DNA of 64,000 bases, from NCBI RefSeq assembly GCF_014672835.1, contig NZ_CP060244.1:2349001-2413000 (forward strand). Direction: 5' to 3'. Below are positions 44,729-54,499 of the stretch, piece after piece. The DNA comes from Entomobacter blattae (GTDB taxonomy: Bacteria > Pseudomonadota > Alphaproteobacteria > Acetobacterales > Acetobacteraceae). Under the pieces are notes generated by a model. It saw only the letters and a list, made by a program, of their open reading frames with translations. It had not been told where the DNA came from and ran no database searches. Position numbers and translations under genes: made by a program. The first letter of the stretch is position 1; the number at the start of each line of letters is the position of its first letter.

Positions 44729-45637
44729 ATGATCGTTTTCTCGAGATTTTTACTGTATTTTATTGAGGTGGCCCGAGTAGGTTCTATCCGCAAGGCTTCT
44801 GAAACCCTTAATGTTGCGGCATCAGCCATCAACAGGCATATTCTTAATGTTGAAGATATATTAGGCTTACCTTTATTTGAACGCTTGCCTACTGGATTAC
44901 GCCTGACATCAGCAGGAGAAATGCTGCTGGAGCGTGCAAGAAGCTGGAACAAGGAATATGACCTTCTTCAGTCACAAATTCAGGATCTAAAAGGTCTGCA
45001 ACGTGGACATGCTGCCTTTGGTGTTATTGATGCCCTAAGCTACCAATTTAGCACCTCCATCATACATAAAATGCATGAAGAGTATCCTGGCATTGCCATT
45101 AGTGTAAATGTTCTTGGAAATGCTGATATTGCCCGCAAAATCATTGATGGTGAACTGGATATGGGCATCATGCTCAACCCTCACTCTTCACGTGATATTA
45201 TCGTTCATTCTTTTTTTGAAACACCACACGGTATTGTAACCAGACCCGATCACCCATTGGCTGAACGTAAGAAAATACGCTTTTCCGATGCAGCTGATTA
45301 CCCCATGATCTTGCCAAAAGCCCCTTTATTTGCTGCAGAATATATTTCTATTCTTGAAAATGCCTCGGGTACACAAGCCAATAGTGTTGCAACATCTAAT
45401 CATATACGCATTATTAAGTCACTCATTAACAGCGGCATTGGGATCAGTCTCCTCAGTACTATGGATGTGATGGAAGAAATAGAAAACAAAACCTTGTGCT
45501 TTATTCCTCTTGCTGAAAAATTCTTAAAACCCATGACCGTAGGATTATGTGTTTTACGCTCACGCCAACTTTCAAAAGCAGCCTTGCTCCTTCTTGCACG
45601 TTTTGAAAACCGTTTTGCCCAAATCCTATCCCCTTAA
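44729..45637 (+). CDS. LysR-family transcriptional regulator
   Basis: A 302-residue protein from ATG 44729, opening FLLYFIEVARVGSIRKASET with the winged HTH (LNVAASAINRHILNVEDILG, LFERLPTGLRLTSAGEMLL) and then the effector domain (GELDMGIMLNPHSSRDII, SGIGISLLSTMDV). The longer frame from 44504 adds a hydrophobic, unrelated stretch, so I reject it. Divergent from the porin-importer operon, which it most likely controls in response to a purine breakdown product. Confidence 0.9.
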   Translation: MIVFSRFLLYFIEVARVGSIRKASETLNVAASAINRHILNVEDILGLPLFERLPTGLRLTSAGEMLLERARSWNKEYDLLQSQIQDLKGLQRGHAAFGVIDALSYQFSTSIIHKMHEEYPGIAISVNVLGNADIARKIIDGELDMGIMLNPHSSRDIIVHSFFETPHGIVTRPDHPLAERKKIRFSDAADYPMILPKAPLFAAEYISILENASGTQANSVATSNHIRIIKSLINSGIGISLLSTMDVMEEIENKTLCFIPLAEKFLKPMTVGLCVLRSRQLSKAALLLLARFENRFAQILSP

Positions 45638-46085
45638 GAAGAAGGCTTCTCTTTACAACGAAACAAGCTCACAACTAAACAAGCCTGTCATTCGTACCGT
45701 AAAGAACTTTCAGCAAAATACAGACCCATAGCCTTTAAACCAACAACAGAAGCAGGCAAGATAAATGATACAAATAATGAAGCCATGAAAAGACAACGAC
45801 AAACATCGTTACAAGTAAAGAGAGTATTCACTCTATAGATTTATAAGATTTATAGATGAAAATACTCAATTTCTGAAAACTAAGGAGTTTAACGGGTTAA
45901 GATTTGCCAGTTTCGTGTTCCACCTCATAAAGTCCAGAGGCGACTTATGTAAAAAAGAAAGTGCAAGCCCGTTTTGTAGAAATGCTTAGGTTACAAAACC
46001 ATAATTCCAAGCACTATCACATACAATATTCCAATAAATAGCCCATCTTTTCAGATGGGCTATTAGTATCTTTATGCAAATTATA
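45638..46085. other. Noncoding stretch
   Basis: No gene seen. Contains the terminator at 46037-46064. Confidence 0.4.
46037..46064 (-). terminator. Terminator after the GH3 gene
   Basis: AATAGCCCATC pairs perfectly with GATGGGCTATT around TTTTCA, 22 bases past the glycosidase stop; a broken T run follows on the reverse strand. Confidence 0.7.
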
Positions 46086-48704
46086 TTAACTGATATAATT
46101 CGATGCATTTTGTACAAAAGATCCAACTTTTGTTAACTTATCTGATGATTGTCCCAAAAAGACTTCATATTCACCGGGCTCTACAACATATTGTTTTTTA
46201 CCTTCATCCCAAACGCTTAAAGCCCTATTATCTAGCATAACAGTATCTAATCTAACTTCACCACTACCAAGGGAAACCTTATCCCAACCAGCAAGGCGTA
46301 TTGGATAAGAATCATCATTGATCTTCTTGACATAAATCTGAGGAACAGCAGCACCTTCACGCTGGCCTGTGTTAGAAACACTGAAAGTAACACTGAAGTT
46401 ATTTCCATCACTTGCTACAGCCGCGTGGTTTAGTTCAAATGTTGTATAGCTTAACCCATAACCAAAAGAAAAAAGTGGTTCCTGTTGAGTTTGTGCATAA
46501 TATTTATATCCTACATTAGCACCTTCAATATTATAGTTGGTATCAGTAATGAATTTTTTTGCTACACCCTCAACCAACCCTGATACACCTTTTAATACTC
46601 CGGCAATCAAATCATTGATAATTGGCAACTTAACCGGAAATTTATTTTCCACAAAATTTGCTACATCTTCTACACCCGTAGCTACATAATGCAAGCCAGT
46701 GTAAACTGTTGCTTTTGCAGCATCAATTGCTACTTTTGCGTCTCCCCGGTTACCACCTAAAAGTGCTGTTAAAATTGGGTATTCATTATTTCCAGGAATT
46801 TTTTCTCTTGGCAACTCTTGCTCAGAATTTGGAAATGATACAGGTAAATGCCCAGATGGATTGACTTTACCTGTAAGAACATTCGCAATAGCCTCCCCAC
46901 CATTTCTTCCTGGGTACCAAGTTTCTACTATTCCCTTCACTTCTCCTGCCCAAGGCATAGCAACAGGGCCAGAATTTTCTAAAACAACAATAACTTTTTT
47001 ATTTAATTTTAATGCATCTGTAACCAGTTTATTTTGATCAGCATCAAGATCCAAAGATTTCTGGTCTATCCCCTCAGCTGACCATTGAGTAACAACAACA
47101 ACTACAGCATCAGCCTGTGCCACTTTATCCTGAATAGCTGAAATATTTTCCCCATCAGACCAGTTCACTTCTGCATCTGGCAAACCCTTCTGCAATGAAT
47201 CAACAATAGATGATTTAATCCATGATGTGGGATTCCCAAAGGCCGTTGTACCAGCTGGAGGTGTTGCTAACCCCCCAGTTGGATTAACAGAGGATGAGCC
47301 ATCCCCCATTAAAACACCGTTTTTAGCATTTCCACCCAGTACCATAACATTTTTTACACCCTCAAGTGGTAAAATATTACCTTCATTCTTTAAAAGGGTA
47401 ATACTATTCTCTTCCAACATTTGGGCAATCTGTGCATCTTCTTCTACATTAATAGGTACTGGTGTATACACGTTGTCCATTACCCCATTAACAACCATTG
47501 AAGTTAAAATACGACGTGCCATATCATCAATTCTAGACTGTGGAATAACACCGCTTTCTACAGCTTTATGTAAATCTGATGGCTGCTTTGACAAATAGTC
47601 TAAAAGGGGATGGAACCCTTCTGTTCCAAATTTTGAACTAAAAAAGGGCTCACCATATGTGATTCCAGCATAGGCACCTGCTTCAACATCCAAACCAGCA
47701 TTAGCTGCATCTAAACCATGTACTGAACCCCAATCGGAGATTACAAACCCTTTATATGCAAACTCCCCTTTTAAGATGTCTGTTAGTAAGTACTTATTAT
47801 TAGCTGCATATTCACCATTATACTGGTTATAAGCACTCATAACCGCCCCTGGATTACCCGTATCAATGGCAATTTTAAAGGCTAGTAAATCGCTTTCATG
47901 TGCTGCTTTATCAGAAATTATGGCATTATTAGAAAATCTGTCAGTTTCTTGAGCATTAACAGCAAAATGTTTTATTGTTGAGATAATACCATTATCTTGT
48001 ACCCCTTTAATCAGGTTTCCATCCAATATTCCTGTCAGTAAAGGGTCCTCTCCCATATATTCAAATACTCTACCCCCTCTGGGGTCTCTGACTAGGTTGG
48101 CTCCTCCGGCTAATAGCATATTAAAGCCTTCTTCCTTAGCCTCTTTGCCAATAAGGTTTCCAGCTGTATAGGCTATGTTCTTATCCCAACTAGCAGAAAT
48201 ACCCAATGCAGATGGAATAGGTGTGGCTTCACTACTAGAACCTCTTACATCACCAGGATTCGTTACACCCAAACCAGCATCTGTCATTTGTATCGCAGGA
48301 ATGCCAAGGCGTGCAACCCCGGCAATATAACCAGCAGAACCTATAGCACCTTCAGGCATCTCCTCGATAAAGATTGGCAAGTTTATTTTTGGTGCAGCCC
48401 AGTGCGCATAAAGAAGACGCTCTTTTTCAGTTTCAGTCATCTGTGATAAAAGACTATCAACACGCTGCTGCACTGCTGTTGATATAGCATTATCACCCAA
48501 TACACTTGGCTCGATCTGCTGAGCCATCAGCTTATCAACCACATTATTAACCAACAATGATTGACTGGTTCCAGACTTTAAAGTGGGGATGTTTTCAGAG
48601 TTATATAGATCTAAAGGATAAGAACCTTTAATATTATTAGCTAATAGCGGAGTATCGACTGGTGCAGATAGAGAAATATCATTACTAGTAATGCTTGAAG
48701 TCAT
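46086..48704 (-). CDS. Glycoside hydrolase family 3 beta-glucosidase-like enzyme
   Basis: An 872-residue GH3 enzyme. N-terminal barrel: VARLGIPAIQMTDAGLGV, GANLVRDPRGGRVFEYMGED, STIKHFAVNAQETDR, and the nucleophile Asp in GFVISDWGSVHG. The C-terminal domain holds QWSAEGIDQKSLDL with the likely acid/base Glu, then the fibronectin-like domain (LFSFGYGLSYTTFELNHAAV, GAAVPQIYVKK). No signal peptide; the first 80 residues are Ser/Asn-rich and atypical. AT-rich codon use and AT-rich flanks set it apart from the purine genes and suggest acquisition by transfer. Confidence 0.88.
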   Translation of the reverse strand: MTSSITSNDISLSAPVDTPLLANNIKGSYPLDLYNSENIPTLKSGTSQSLLVNNVVDKLMAQQIEPSVLGDNAISTAVQQRVDSLLSQMTETEKERLLYAHWAAPKINLPIFIEEMPEGAIGSAGYIAGVARLGIPAIQMTDAGLGVTNPGDVRGSSSEATPIPSALGISASWDKNIAYTAGNLIGKEAKEEGFNMLLAGGANLVRDPRGGRVFEYMGEDPLLTGILDGNLIKGVQDNGIISTIKHFAVNAQETDRFSNNAIISDKAAHESDLLAFKIAIDTGNPGAVMSAYNQYNGEYAANNKYLLTDILKGEFAYKGFVISDWGSVHGLDAANAGLDVEAGAYAGITYGEPFFSSKFGTEGFHPLLDYLSKQPSDLHKAVESGVIPQSRIDDMARRILTSMVVNGVMDNVYTPVPINVEEDAQIAQMLEENSITLLKNEGNILPLEGVKNVMVLGGNAKNGVLMGDGSSSVNPTGGLATPPAGTTAFGNPTSWIKSSIVDSLQKGLPDAEVNWSDGENISAIQDKVAQADAVVVVVTQWSAEGIDQKSLDLDADQNKLVTDALKLNKKVIVVLENSGPVAMPWAGEVKGIVETWYPGRNGGEAIANVLTGKVNPSGHLPVSFPNSEQELPREKIPGNNEYPILTALLGGNRGDAKVAIDAAKATVYTGLHYVATGVEDVANFVENKFPVKLPIINDLIAGVLKGVSGLVEGVAKKFITDTNYNIEGANVGYKYYAQTQQEPLFSFGYGLSYTTFELNHAAVASDGNNFSVTFSVSNTGQREGAAVPQIYVKKINDDSYPIRLAGWDKVSLGSGEVRLDTVMLDNRALSVWDEGKKQYVVEPGEYEVFLGQSSDKLTKVGSFVQNASNYIS

Positions 48705-49779
48705 ACGGTTGTTCCTTAATTACTCATAATATTTGATAAAAACATCATAACAACACAGAACAAAACATATAGTAAATTATCTGTTATTAGAAAGATACGA
48801 TTTCTTCATTTTATTAAATTTAAACAACATAAAAACAAATATTCGTGTAATTTATTTATTAAAATTCATTCATTCATTTACCAAAATTTTCCTATATTAC
48901 ATTGTTTTATATATAGAAAATCAATACTTAAATAACTGTAATTATTATTTATTTTTATCGGTCGTTCTTTAACAAAATTTCTTATTTTAGCTATAAAAAA
49001 TAAAATAAAAGTGATAAAATTTTTAACCTGTTACCGCAAAATAGTTTTATAGAATAACAAAAACAAAAAATTAAACTATAATTTATTTTTTATTCTTCTA
49101 TATGGTACTAAACTTTCATAAAATGCAGCCACTCCAGCTTATCGTCTTTCTAATTCTCTAATCCATAAAAACGGTCAACATGCTGGTTAATAAATTGAAC
49201 TTTGACATCCAAACAGATATCTTATATTTTAATATAAATTTTTATACTCTTAGTATTTATGTATAAATCTATTGTATTTTGATGGAAGTTAGAAATATGT
49301 GGTATTATAATACATATATTTCTATGTAGATCTTGCTCCATAATAGTCTTTCACAACACTCTATATTAGGATGTAACCATAATAAAGACAGTAATATATT
49401 CATCATTTATTCTATATTGCTTTTACCTGGATTGGTAATGACTAAAAAAATACCTGTTTTGAACTATTATCTTTACGGTCAAACTGCTTTTAAGCTAATA
49501 AGTCTATAAAAGATTTCCAAACTCTTGAGCTGTGCTCATCATTCCTGATCATTTTAGTTTTTTAGAAACGTTGATTTTCAATCCCCAAATTCCTCAGGGG
49601 AGTTTGCAAACATAATACACAACACACATATCTCATACTGGTAAGGTCTATGGTAGTTAAAAATCAAGAATGCTAAAGCTGAATTGCCTACTTATATAAA
49701 ATATTTTACGATGAGAAATAAAAATAAAAAAACCTCATTCTGATAACAAAAACGGCTAATTTCTGTTATCTGCAGATTG

Positions 49780-49823
49780 AAATAAGGGGATTTTTTAGGG
49801 AGTGACGAGCCGGATGAGAATAC
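49780..49823. repeat. Imperfect copy of the tRNA-Lys 3' flank (candidate left att site)
   Basis: The stretch AATAAGGGGATTTTTTAGGG then AGTGACGAGCCGGATGAGAA matches, with a few changes, 54293-54338, which contains the 3' end of the tRNA-Lys gene and its flank. Direct orientation, 4.5 kb apart. Confidence 0.5.
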
Positions 49824-49907
49824 TATAATTTATATATTGAAAGTATTCATACATAAATTAATTAAATATGTTTTAGATAATTATACTTCATTATAATGTA
49901 AAATTAT

Positions 49908-49950
49908 ACGCATTGTCTTATGTTTTTTATATAAGACAATGCGTTTTTAT
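49908..49950. terminator. 14-bp hairpin with T run
   Basis: ACGCATTGTCTTAT pairs with ATAAGACAATGCGT around GTTTTTTAT; TTTTTATT follows on the forward strand. It would stop rightward transcription, or serve the small leftward gene ending at 49986. Confidence 0.7.
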
Positions 49951-49985
49951 TATCTTCAATGTAAATATTTAACTATACTTAATAC

Positions 49986-50105
49986 TTAATATTCTCCTTT
50001 CTCCAACATATTAATAATGGCCTGTTTCTCAGCTGGTTGCACGGTGGTAGACTTGGCCATGGCGGCATCTGTTTTGACTGCTTTGGTTGCATCTTGTGTT
50101 TGCAT
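49986..50105 (-). CDS. Small ORF of probable phage origin
   Basis: 39 codons, MQTQDATKAVKTDAAMAKST then QPAEKQAIINMLEKGEY, hydrophilic and helical. It overlaps a 76-codon ORF in another frame (49979-50209) whose first half is hydrophobic (MSFILPLLPRLIKIFVTIAL). The two may be neighbouring small phage genes. No family recognised. Confidence 0.3.
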   Translation of the reverse strand: MQTQDATKAVKTDAAMAKSTTVQPAEKQAIINMLEKGEY

Positions 50106-50309
50106 GGCTGCTTACCTGATGAACGCCTAAAGAAACATGCTGCCTGTGTCAGCGCTATAGTTACAAAAATCTTGATCAGTCTTGGTAAAAGCGGGAGAAT
50201 AAAACTCATGATTTTCTCTCAAAACAAGCATGACTGAAGAAAGAGCTGTATTGATATTGAACACATACTGAGCGCAACGAAACGCAGGTTTTGATGAAAG
50301 AGATTCACA

Positions 50310-50522
50310 ATGAGCACCACCGCAGAAAATATTGATCTAGATTAGGCCAAGAAAATCCTGAAAATCGTTAACTTGAGGGTTAATAGTCAGTTCAAACAAT
50401 TCCAAAAAACTCTTTTTCCTTGGGAGTTTCTGGTTTCTGCACTAACAATGGCTTTTACAGCTGGTACAGGCCTTATTACAGTGGAGGAATTTTGCTCTTG
50501 TAAATGGATTATCGGCTCATGA
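50310..50522 (+). pseudogene. Small membrane protein gene with an in-frame TAG
   Basis: MSTTAENIDLD is followed by TAG at 50343-50345, and the same frame continues as AKKILKIVNLRVNSQFKQFQ to a membrane segment (FLVSALTMAFTAGTGLITVE) and a TGA at 50520. The stop overlaps the next start (ATGA). Total 71 codons. A single base change likely broke it; read-through is the less likely alternative. Confidence 0.5.
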
Positions 50523-50725
50523 CGCCAGAAACCTTTAGACAGTATCTGGAAGCCCTCCACTGGACACAGCGGGGACTTGCCACCATCCTAAACATCCACC
50601 CAACAATAGTCAGACGATGGGCTAGCAGTCAACAGCGCATCCCTCACAATGTTGAAAAGTGGCTTACCTGGTGGTATCACCACACAGTTGAAAAGCCCCT
50701 CCCTGAAGGATGGGATGCCAAATGA
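50519..50725 (+). CDS. Small HTH protein, phage type
   Basis: 68 residues from ATG 50519: FRQYLEALHWTQRGLATILN then IHPTIVRRWASSQQRIP, a Cro/C1-style helix-turn-helix, then NVEKWLTWWYHHTVEK. Starts by ATGA overlap with the broken gene before it. Such proteins accompany prophages, which fits the surroundings. Confidence 0.6.
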   Translation: MTPETFRQYLEALHWTQRGLATILNIHPTIVRRWASSQQRIPHNVEKWLTWWYHHTVEKPLPEGWDAK

Positions 50726-51359
50726 ATAGCTAAGCCGCTATAGTTGCTGCAAAGTGGGGCACATTTTCCTCTGGATGAGCCTTGTACCCAATGGAATGTT
50801 GTAAAAACCTATATGGTACAACAAACTTAACCCCATGCCCTCCCTGCCATCAGAAAGCGTGTCTTAGCTCGTAAATAGAGGGTACGACACAATACCGCCC
50901 CATAGGCCAAGATTATGCCTAAGTTACCCTTCCCTATCCCCTGTTTTCATGATGAAGGTAAGTTTAGCCGCCAGATCAGACTTATTGTGTAGATAATCTT
51001 ATCGTGCAAATAATTCTGCCAGATACCACTATCTGCTGACTATCATTATGTGTAGCGGCTCCATTGGCCACAAGCCCAGGGCTGGGCCATTAATCTGTTT
51101 CATGTACAGGCGTGGCTTGCGGCCAGATCATGCCTGGTCACCAGGGTAAATGATGGCATGTTTAAGCTAGCCCACATCAAAACCATAGTCGTTTATATAA
51201 ATATAGGAAGTTCCAATAAAAAAGCCTCTTAACAGGTGATATGTGCTACGTAATTTTTCCCTATAAAAGGTCAAATTCTGCATTTTAGGTGACCAAAGAA
51301 AATATTTTTGATAAACTCTTAAAGAGAAAATTTATATTTTTATAAAATGACAATAAATT
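50726..51359. other. Decayed stretch
   Basis: Frames are cut by many stops. At 51212-51235 a leftward terminator of the same build as that at 3013 (AATAAAAAAGCC next to a weak stem) marks a lost phage gene. Confidence 0.35.
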
Positions 51360-52154
51360 ATGAAACCATGGATACTTCTACTAATGTCGGTGTTCCTAAT
51401 ATCTAGTGCTCCACTAGACGTACAAAATTACCGCACTGTAATAGACGAAACCTCAAAGGAAAAAATAAATAAAATTATCCTATCAGAGGTTATCCCACTA
51501 GCAGGTAAAAGTCATGGGAGCATTGTCAGTAGTGTATCTTCATCTTTTCTTGGAACCCCCTATCAGGCAGGAACACTAACTGGCAACCTTAACACACCTG
51601 AAGCTCTTGTCGTCAACTTTAATGGGGTTGATTGCTTTGTTTTAGCTGATTATGTTGAAGCATTGTCCAGAAGTCATGATCAGAAAACATTTCTGTATAA
51701 TCTTGTTAAAATCCGATATGTTAACAACAAGGTTGACTATCTCAGTCGCAGGCATTTTTTCTCTGACTGGTTTGCCTCTACTCCACGGATTGCCCGTGAT
51801 GTTACGCCAGAAATTAGTCCCAACTATATCGTTACAGAAAAACACCTGAATCGTACCTCAAAAGGTGGTGAATATATTCCTGGCCTAGGCGTTATTCCGC
51901 GTAAAATAAACTATATTCCTCAACAGTTCATTAACGAACAGGTCGTGAATAACTTAAAGATAGGGGATTATGTCGGCATCTATTCCCCACTTGAAGGGCT
52001 GGATGTTTCTCATGTGGGAATTATTGTTCGACATGATAACAAAACCTGGTTTAGGAATGCTTCCTCTTTAGCTATAAACAAAAAGGTCGTTGATTCACCA
52101 TTTATGAGTTATGTACATTCAAAGCCAGGAATCATTGTTCTTCGCGCTGATTAA
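51360..52154 (+). CDS. DUF1460 exported amidase-like protein (NlpC/P60-like fold)
   Basis: A 264-residue protein with a short signal peptide (MKPWILLLMSVFLISSA) and the DUF1460 pattern: SSSFLGTPYQAGTLTGN, VVNFNGVDCFVLADYVEALS with the likely catalytic Cys in DCF, and VSHVGIIVRHDNKTWFRNAS with the His. These proteins are thought to act as N-acetylmuramoyl-L-alanine amidase-like or peptidoglycan hydrolases. AT-rich like its surroundings. Whether a cell wall enzyme of the host or a phage/competition gene is not clear. Confidence 0.8.
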   Translation: MKPWILLLMSVFLISSAPLDVQNYRTVIDETSKEKINKIILSEVIPLAGKSHGSIVSSVSSSFLGTPYQAGTLTGNLNTPEALVVNFNGVDCFVLADYVEALSRSHDQKTFLYNLVKIRYVNNKVDYLSRRHFFSDWFASTPRIARDVTPEISPNYIVTEKHLNRTSKGGEYIPGLGVIPRKINYIPQQFINEQVVNNLKIGDYVGIYSPLEGLDVSHVGIIVRHDNKTWFRNASSLAINKKVVDSPFMSYVHSKPGIIVLRAD

Positions 52155-52446
52155 GTGACAAAATTTTACAATTTTGGTAAATATTTCTCTTTCCTCTCTC
52201 CCTCTCAAACTCTCACTTGCTGCGTTTAAAATCTTCATCGAGGTAAATGGTGCTGTGAAGGGTCGCCATAACAACAGTGCCGAGGGCAAGAAGCAGTATG
52301 TCACAGGGATAGCAGCGCCTACCTAACCAACTGGGGGTTCCATTCCATTCATTTTAACCCTGCTACACAACACGAAACTACAAACGCATTCACCCTATTA
52401 TCCACGCCATACCGAGGGAAAGACCAGGATGCAGTCTGTTAGATAT
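52155..52446. other. Decayed stretch
   Basis: A reverse frame ending at 52213 reads ILLLALGTVVMATLHSTIYL then DEDFKRSK, likely the end of a small phage membrane protein. No start codon. Confidence 0.3.
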
Positions 52447-52755
52447 TCAGCGTAATGCAAGCCCATACAACCAGCCCGCCGCAAACGCGCATACTCCACG
52501 TAATACTCGGCTGTTGATGCCCAGTGAGGCCAGCTGTAAAACATCGTGCCCGTATTTTGCCCATGATCAGAATTTGCCACACCACAGATCAGGCAGAATA
52601 GGGGTAAAATCTAAATCCGGTGGCCATTCAAAGGCTGAGTTTGGCACATCAAACAACGCGCAAACAACATAACCCCACCAGAATCATGCCCCCCTTCAGA
52701 ACTCCCCATACCAGCCTTCCTTGCGAAACAGGTTTGGCTGATAGGCTTTCAGGTA
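52447..52755 (-). pseudogene. Phage-like membrane protein gene with several stops
   Basis: One reverse frame reads YLKAYQPNLFRKEGWYGEF, stop, then VVCALFDVPNSAFEWPPDLD, stop, then SWAKYGHDVLQLASLGINSR and LRGVCAFAAGWLYGLALR. Three in-frame stops interrupt it. The frame is otherwise protein-like. Followed by phage-style debris. Confidence 0.45.
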
Positions 52756-52771
52756 ACATCACGATTCCCCC

Positions 52772-52794
52772 AATAAAAAGCCCTCCGAAGAGGG
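52772..52794 (-). terminator. Phage-type terminator
   Basis: Reverse strand: CCCTC TTCG GAGGG then CTTTTTATTGG. Same build and T-run ending as that at 3013. Confidence 0.6.
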
Positions 52795-52931
52795 AGGTAT
52801 ATCATGATTGTGTAGCGCCAATATAGGAATATCACCTTAACAAGGATTTATTGGTTGCAGAATTGTAAAACACCATGATTATTAGGACTGTTCTAAACAG
52901 AGAAAACTCCCTTATCATTAGAGGTAATATA

Positions 52932-53324
52932 TTGATATCACATAAGAAATTAATTCCTGTACTAATGGCCTGTTCTATGGCTTCGCTCCCCATCGGGTAT
53001 ACCAACGCGGCTGCAGAACAAACGAGCCATGAATTCAGAAAAAATTATCCACTCCAGATTGCTTTAGACGCAATGGGAAAGTCTTTCCAAGACAGTGTAA
53101 CGCACTTAAACGTAACCCAGCATGTCAATAAGGGAGAGTCGCCCGATAAAGCAGTGGTTACAATTGAAGAATCAGAATTACTAGATGATTCTGTTGCTGC
53201 AGAAAAAACCGTTTTTACAATGAATTACCGGGACGGTAAATGGCAAATAATGAATAGGATACAAACGCAACAATGCAGGCCTAATCGAGGTCATCAGAAC
53301 TTCTCTAACCAGCCATGTCATTAG
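52932..53324 (+). CDS. Hypothetical exported protein with a C-terminal RGHQ motif
   Basis: TTG at 52932 (AGAGG seven bases upstream) gives 130 residues with a clean signal peptide (HKKLIPVLMACSMASLPIGY, cut near TNA-AAE); the ATG at 52875 would put 19 residues ahead of it. The mature part has SVAAEKTVFTMNYRDGKWQI then CRPNRGHQNFSNQPC. This W..-x-C-x-x-(G/N)RGHQ-x-(F/W)-S pattern with two Cys recurs in small uncharacterised exported proteins of alphaproteobacteria. Function unknown. Confidence 0.6.
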   Translation: MISHKKLIPVLMACSMASLPIGYTNAAAEQTSHEFRKNYPLQIALDAMGKSFQDSVTHLNVTQHVNKGESPDKAVVTIEESELLDDSVAAEKTVFTMNYRDGKWQIMNRIQTQQCRPNRGHQNFSNQPCH

Positions 53325-53856
53325 AAAACAACGAGCGTAGCTATGACACCGCTCCTTCAAGATTGGTGTTAAGGCTCTGGTGCCGAATTCCTCAAGATAC
53401 ATCAGATCAGATGCGCCAGAACCGGGTTTACGGCCTTCATTACTCCTGATTTCTCCAATAACCGCAAACCATCCCCCAAGCCCCTCTCTTCTCCAGCAGG
53501 GGTAATGAGGGCGAACAAGGATAGTAGCCCATAGCAGGATTGGCCCAGCACCTCAAATAGTCAATAAGTGGTCGATCCTTTTTACAAAAGCAAACAATTT
53601 TACAGAAGCAAACAAAAAGAGCCCAACCCTTATTCAATGCGCGCTCGATAGCAAGAATTGTGCAGGCTACCCTTGTTAAATGGGTTAAGTTGGTTACTAA
53701 GGCTAATTCATGACCAAGAAAAGCAGACTAAGTTCTCTTTCTCTTTTTACTTAAAAAGCCTCCAGGTGCTTTTTAAGGAGAGGAACTTATTTTTTTGCTG
53801 CTACTAATTGGTAAGCTTGCATCCTTAGCTGACCACATCCCCCAATAAAAAACTCT
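53325..53856. other. Noncoding or decayed stretch
   Basis: No ORF I can support; a leftward phage-type terminator (AATAAAAAACTC with CTTC/GAAG stem) lies near 53843-53866. Confidence 0.35.
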
Positions 53857-54128
53857 TCAAAGAAGGCTAAAGATAAGGTTAGGAGGGGCTCTATAAACGT
53901 CTTTAACAATGCGGCGAGAGGGAGCGTGCTCTATTTCGTCAATAACCATCCTGACATCAACGTGGATACTCGTGTTTTTGGACCTCATTGATTACAGTAA
54001 TGGCCTTATCAGATTGATCCTGAACCTGGAAATTCACTAAGAGAAGACTGACTTACCAGCCAATCTATCGCCTCACGAGTTTGGGAAGCAGCAGCAAGAA
54101 GGCTTGCTGAAGCGGGTGCTCTGCTCAT
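53857..54128 (-). pseudogene. Frameshifted phage gene remnant
   Basis: The reverse strand starts MSRAPASASLLAAASQTREA, and coherent pieces continue in other frames (QSDKAITVINEVQKHEYP; MVIDEIEHAPSRRIVKDVYR) to a TGA at 53857 next to a terminator. At least two frameshifts. Family not recognised. Confidence 0.4.
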
Positions 54129-54292
54129 GAGATAGCAGCTATCACAGGGCACAAAACACTAGCAGAAGTAGAGAGATATACGCGGGCAGTAAACCAGAGC
54201 ATTTTGGCAAAAAAAGCGATAATTAAAATGGACTAAAAAATAAAAAGTGGCTAACCTACGACACCGAAAACTGGCTAACCTTTTATAACCTA

Positions 54293-54338
54293 TTGGAATA
54301 TAAGGGGTATTTTTTAGGGATGGTGAGCCGGGTGGGAA
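54293..54338. repeat. Right candidate att site at the tRNA-Lys 3' end
   Basis: Covers the tRNA 3' end and flank; matches 49780-49823 in the same orientation with scattered differences. Confidence 0.5.
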
Positions 54339-54396
54339 TCGAACCCACGACCATTCGATTAAAAGTCGAATGCTCTACCGACTGAGCTACCGGCTC
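54321..54396 (-). tRNA. tRNA-Lys (anticodon TTT)
   Basis: Reverse strand: acceptor GAGCCGG / CCGGCTC, D arm GCTC..GAGC, anticodon stem TTCGA CTTTTAA TCGAA with TTT, T arm GTGGG TTCGATT CCCAC, discriminator A and encoded CCA (54321-54323). All arms pair. It is the anchor of the candidate integration site. Confidence 0.95.
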
Positions 54397-54499
54397 ACAT
54401 TTCAGCTTAGTGCTGAGGGAGGAAATAACTTGTATAAGCTTTCAAGTCAACCTCACCACAGCACTTTTCTGCTTATTTTTCAAAAATATTCTTGTAGGC

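Larger units (their letters stand above)
48705..49985. other. AT-rich noncoding stretch
   Basis: About 1.3 kb, very AT-rich, no ORF I can support. Contains a small inverted repeat GATAACA...TGTTATC (49742-49770), the att-like sequence at 49780-49823 and a terminator hairpin at 49908-49944. Confidence 0.5.
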
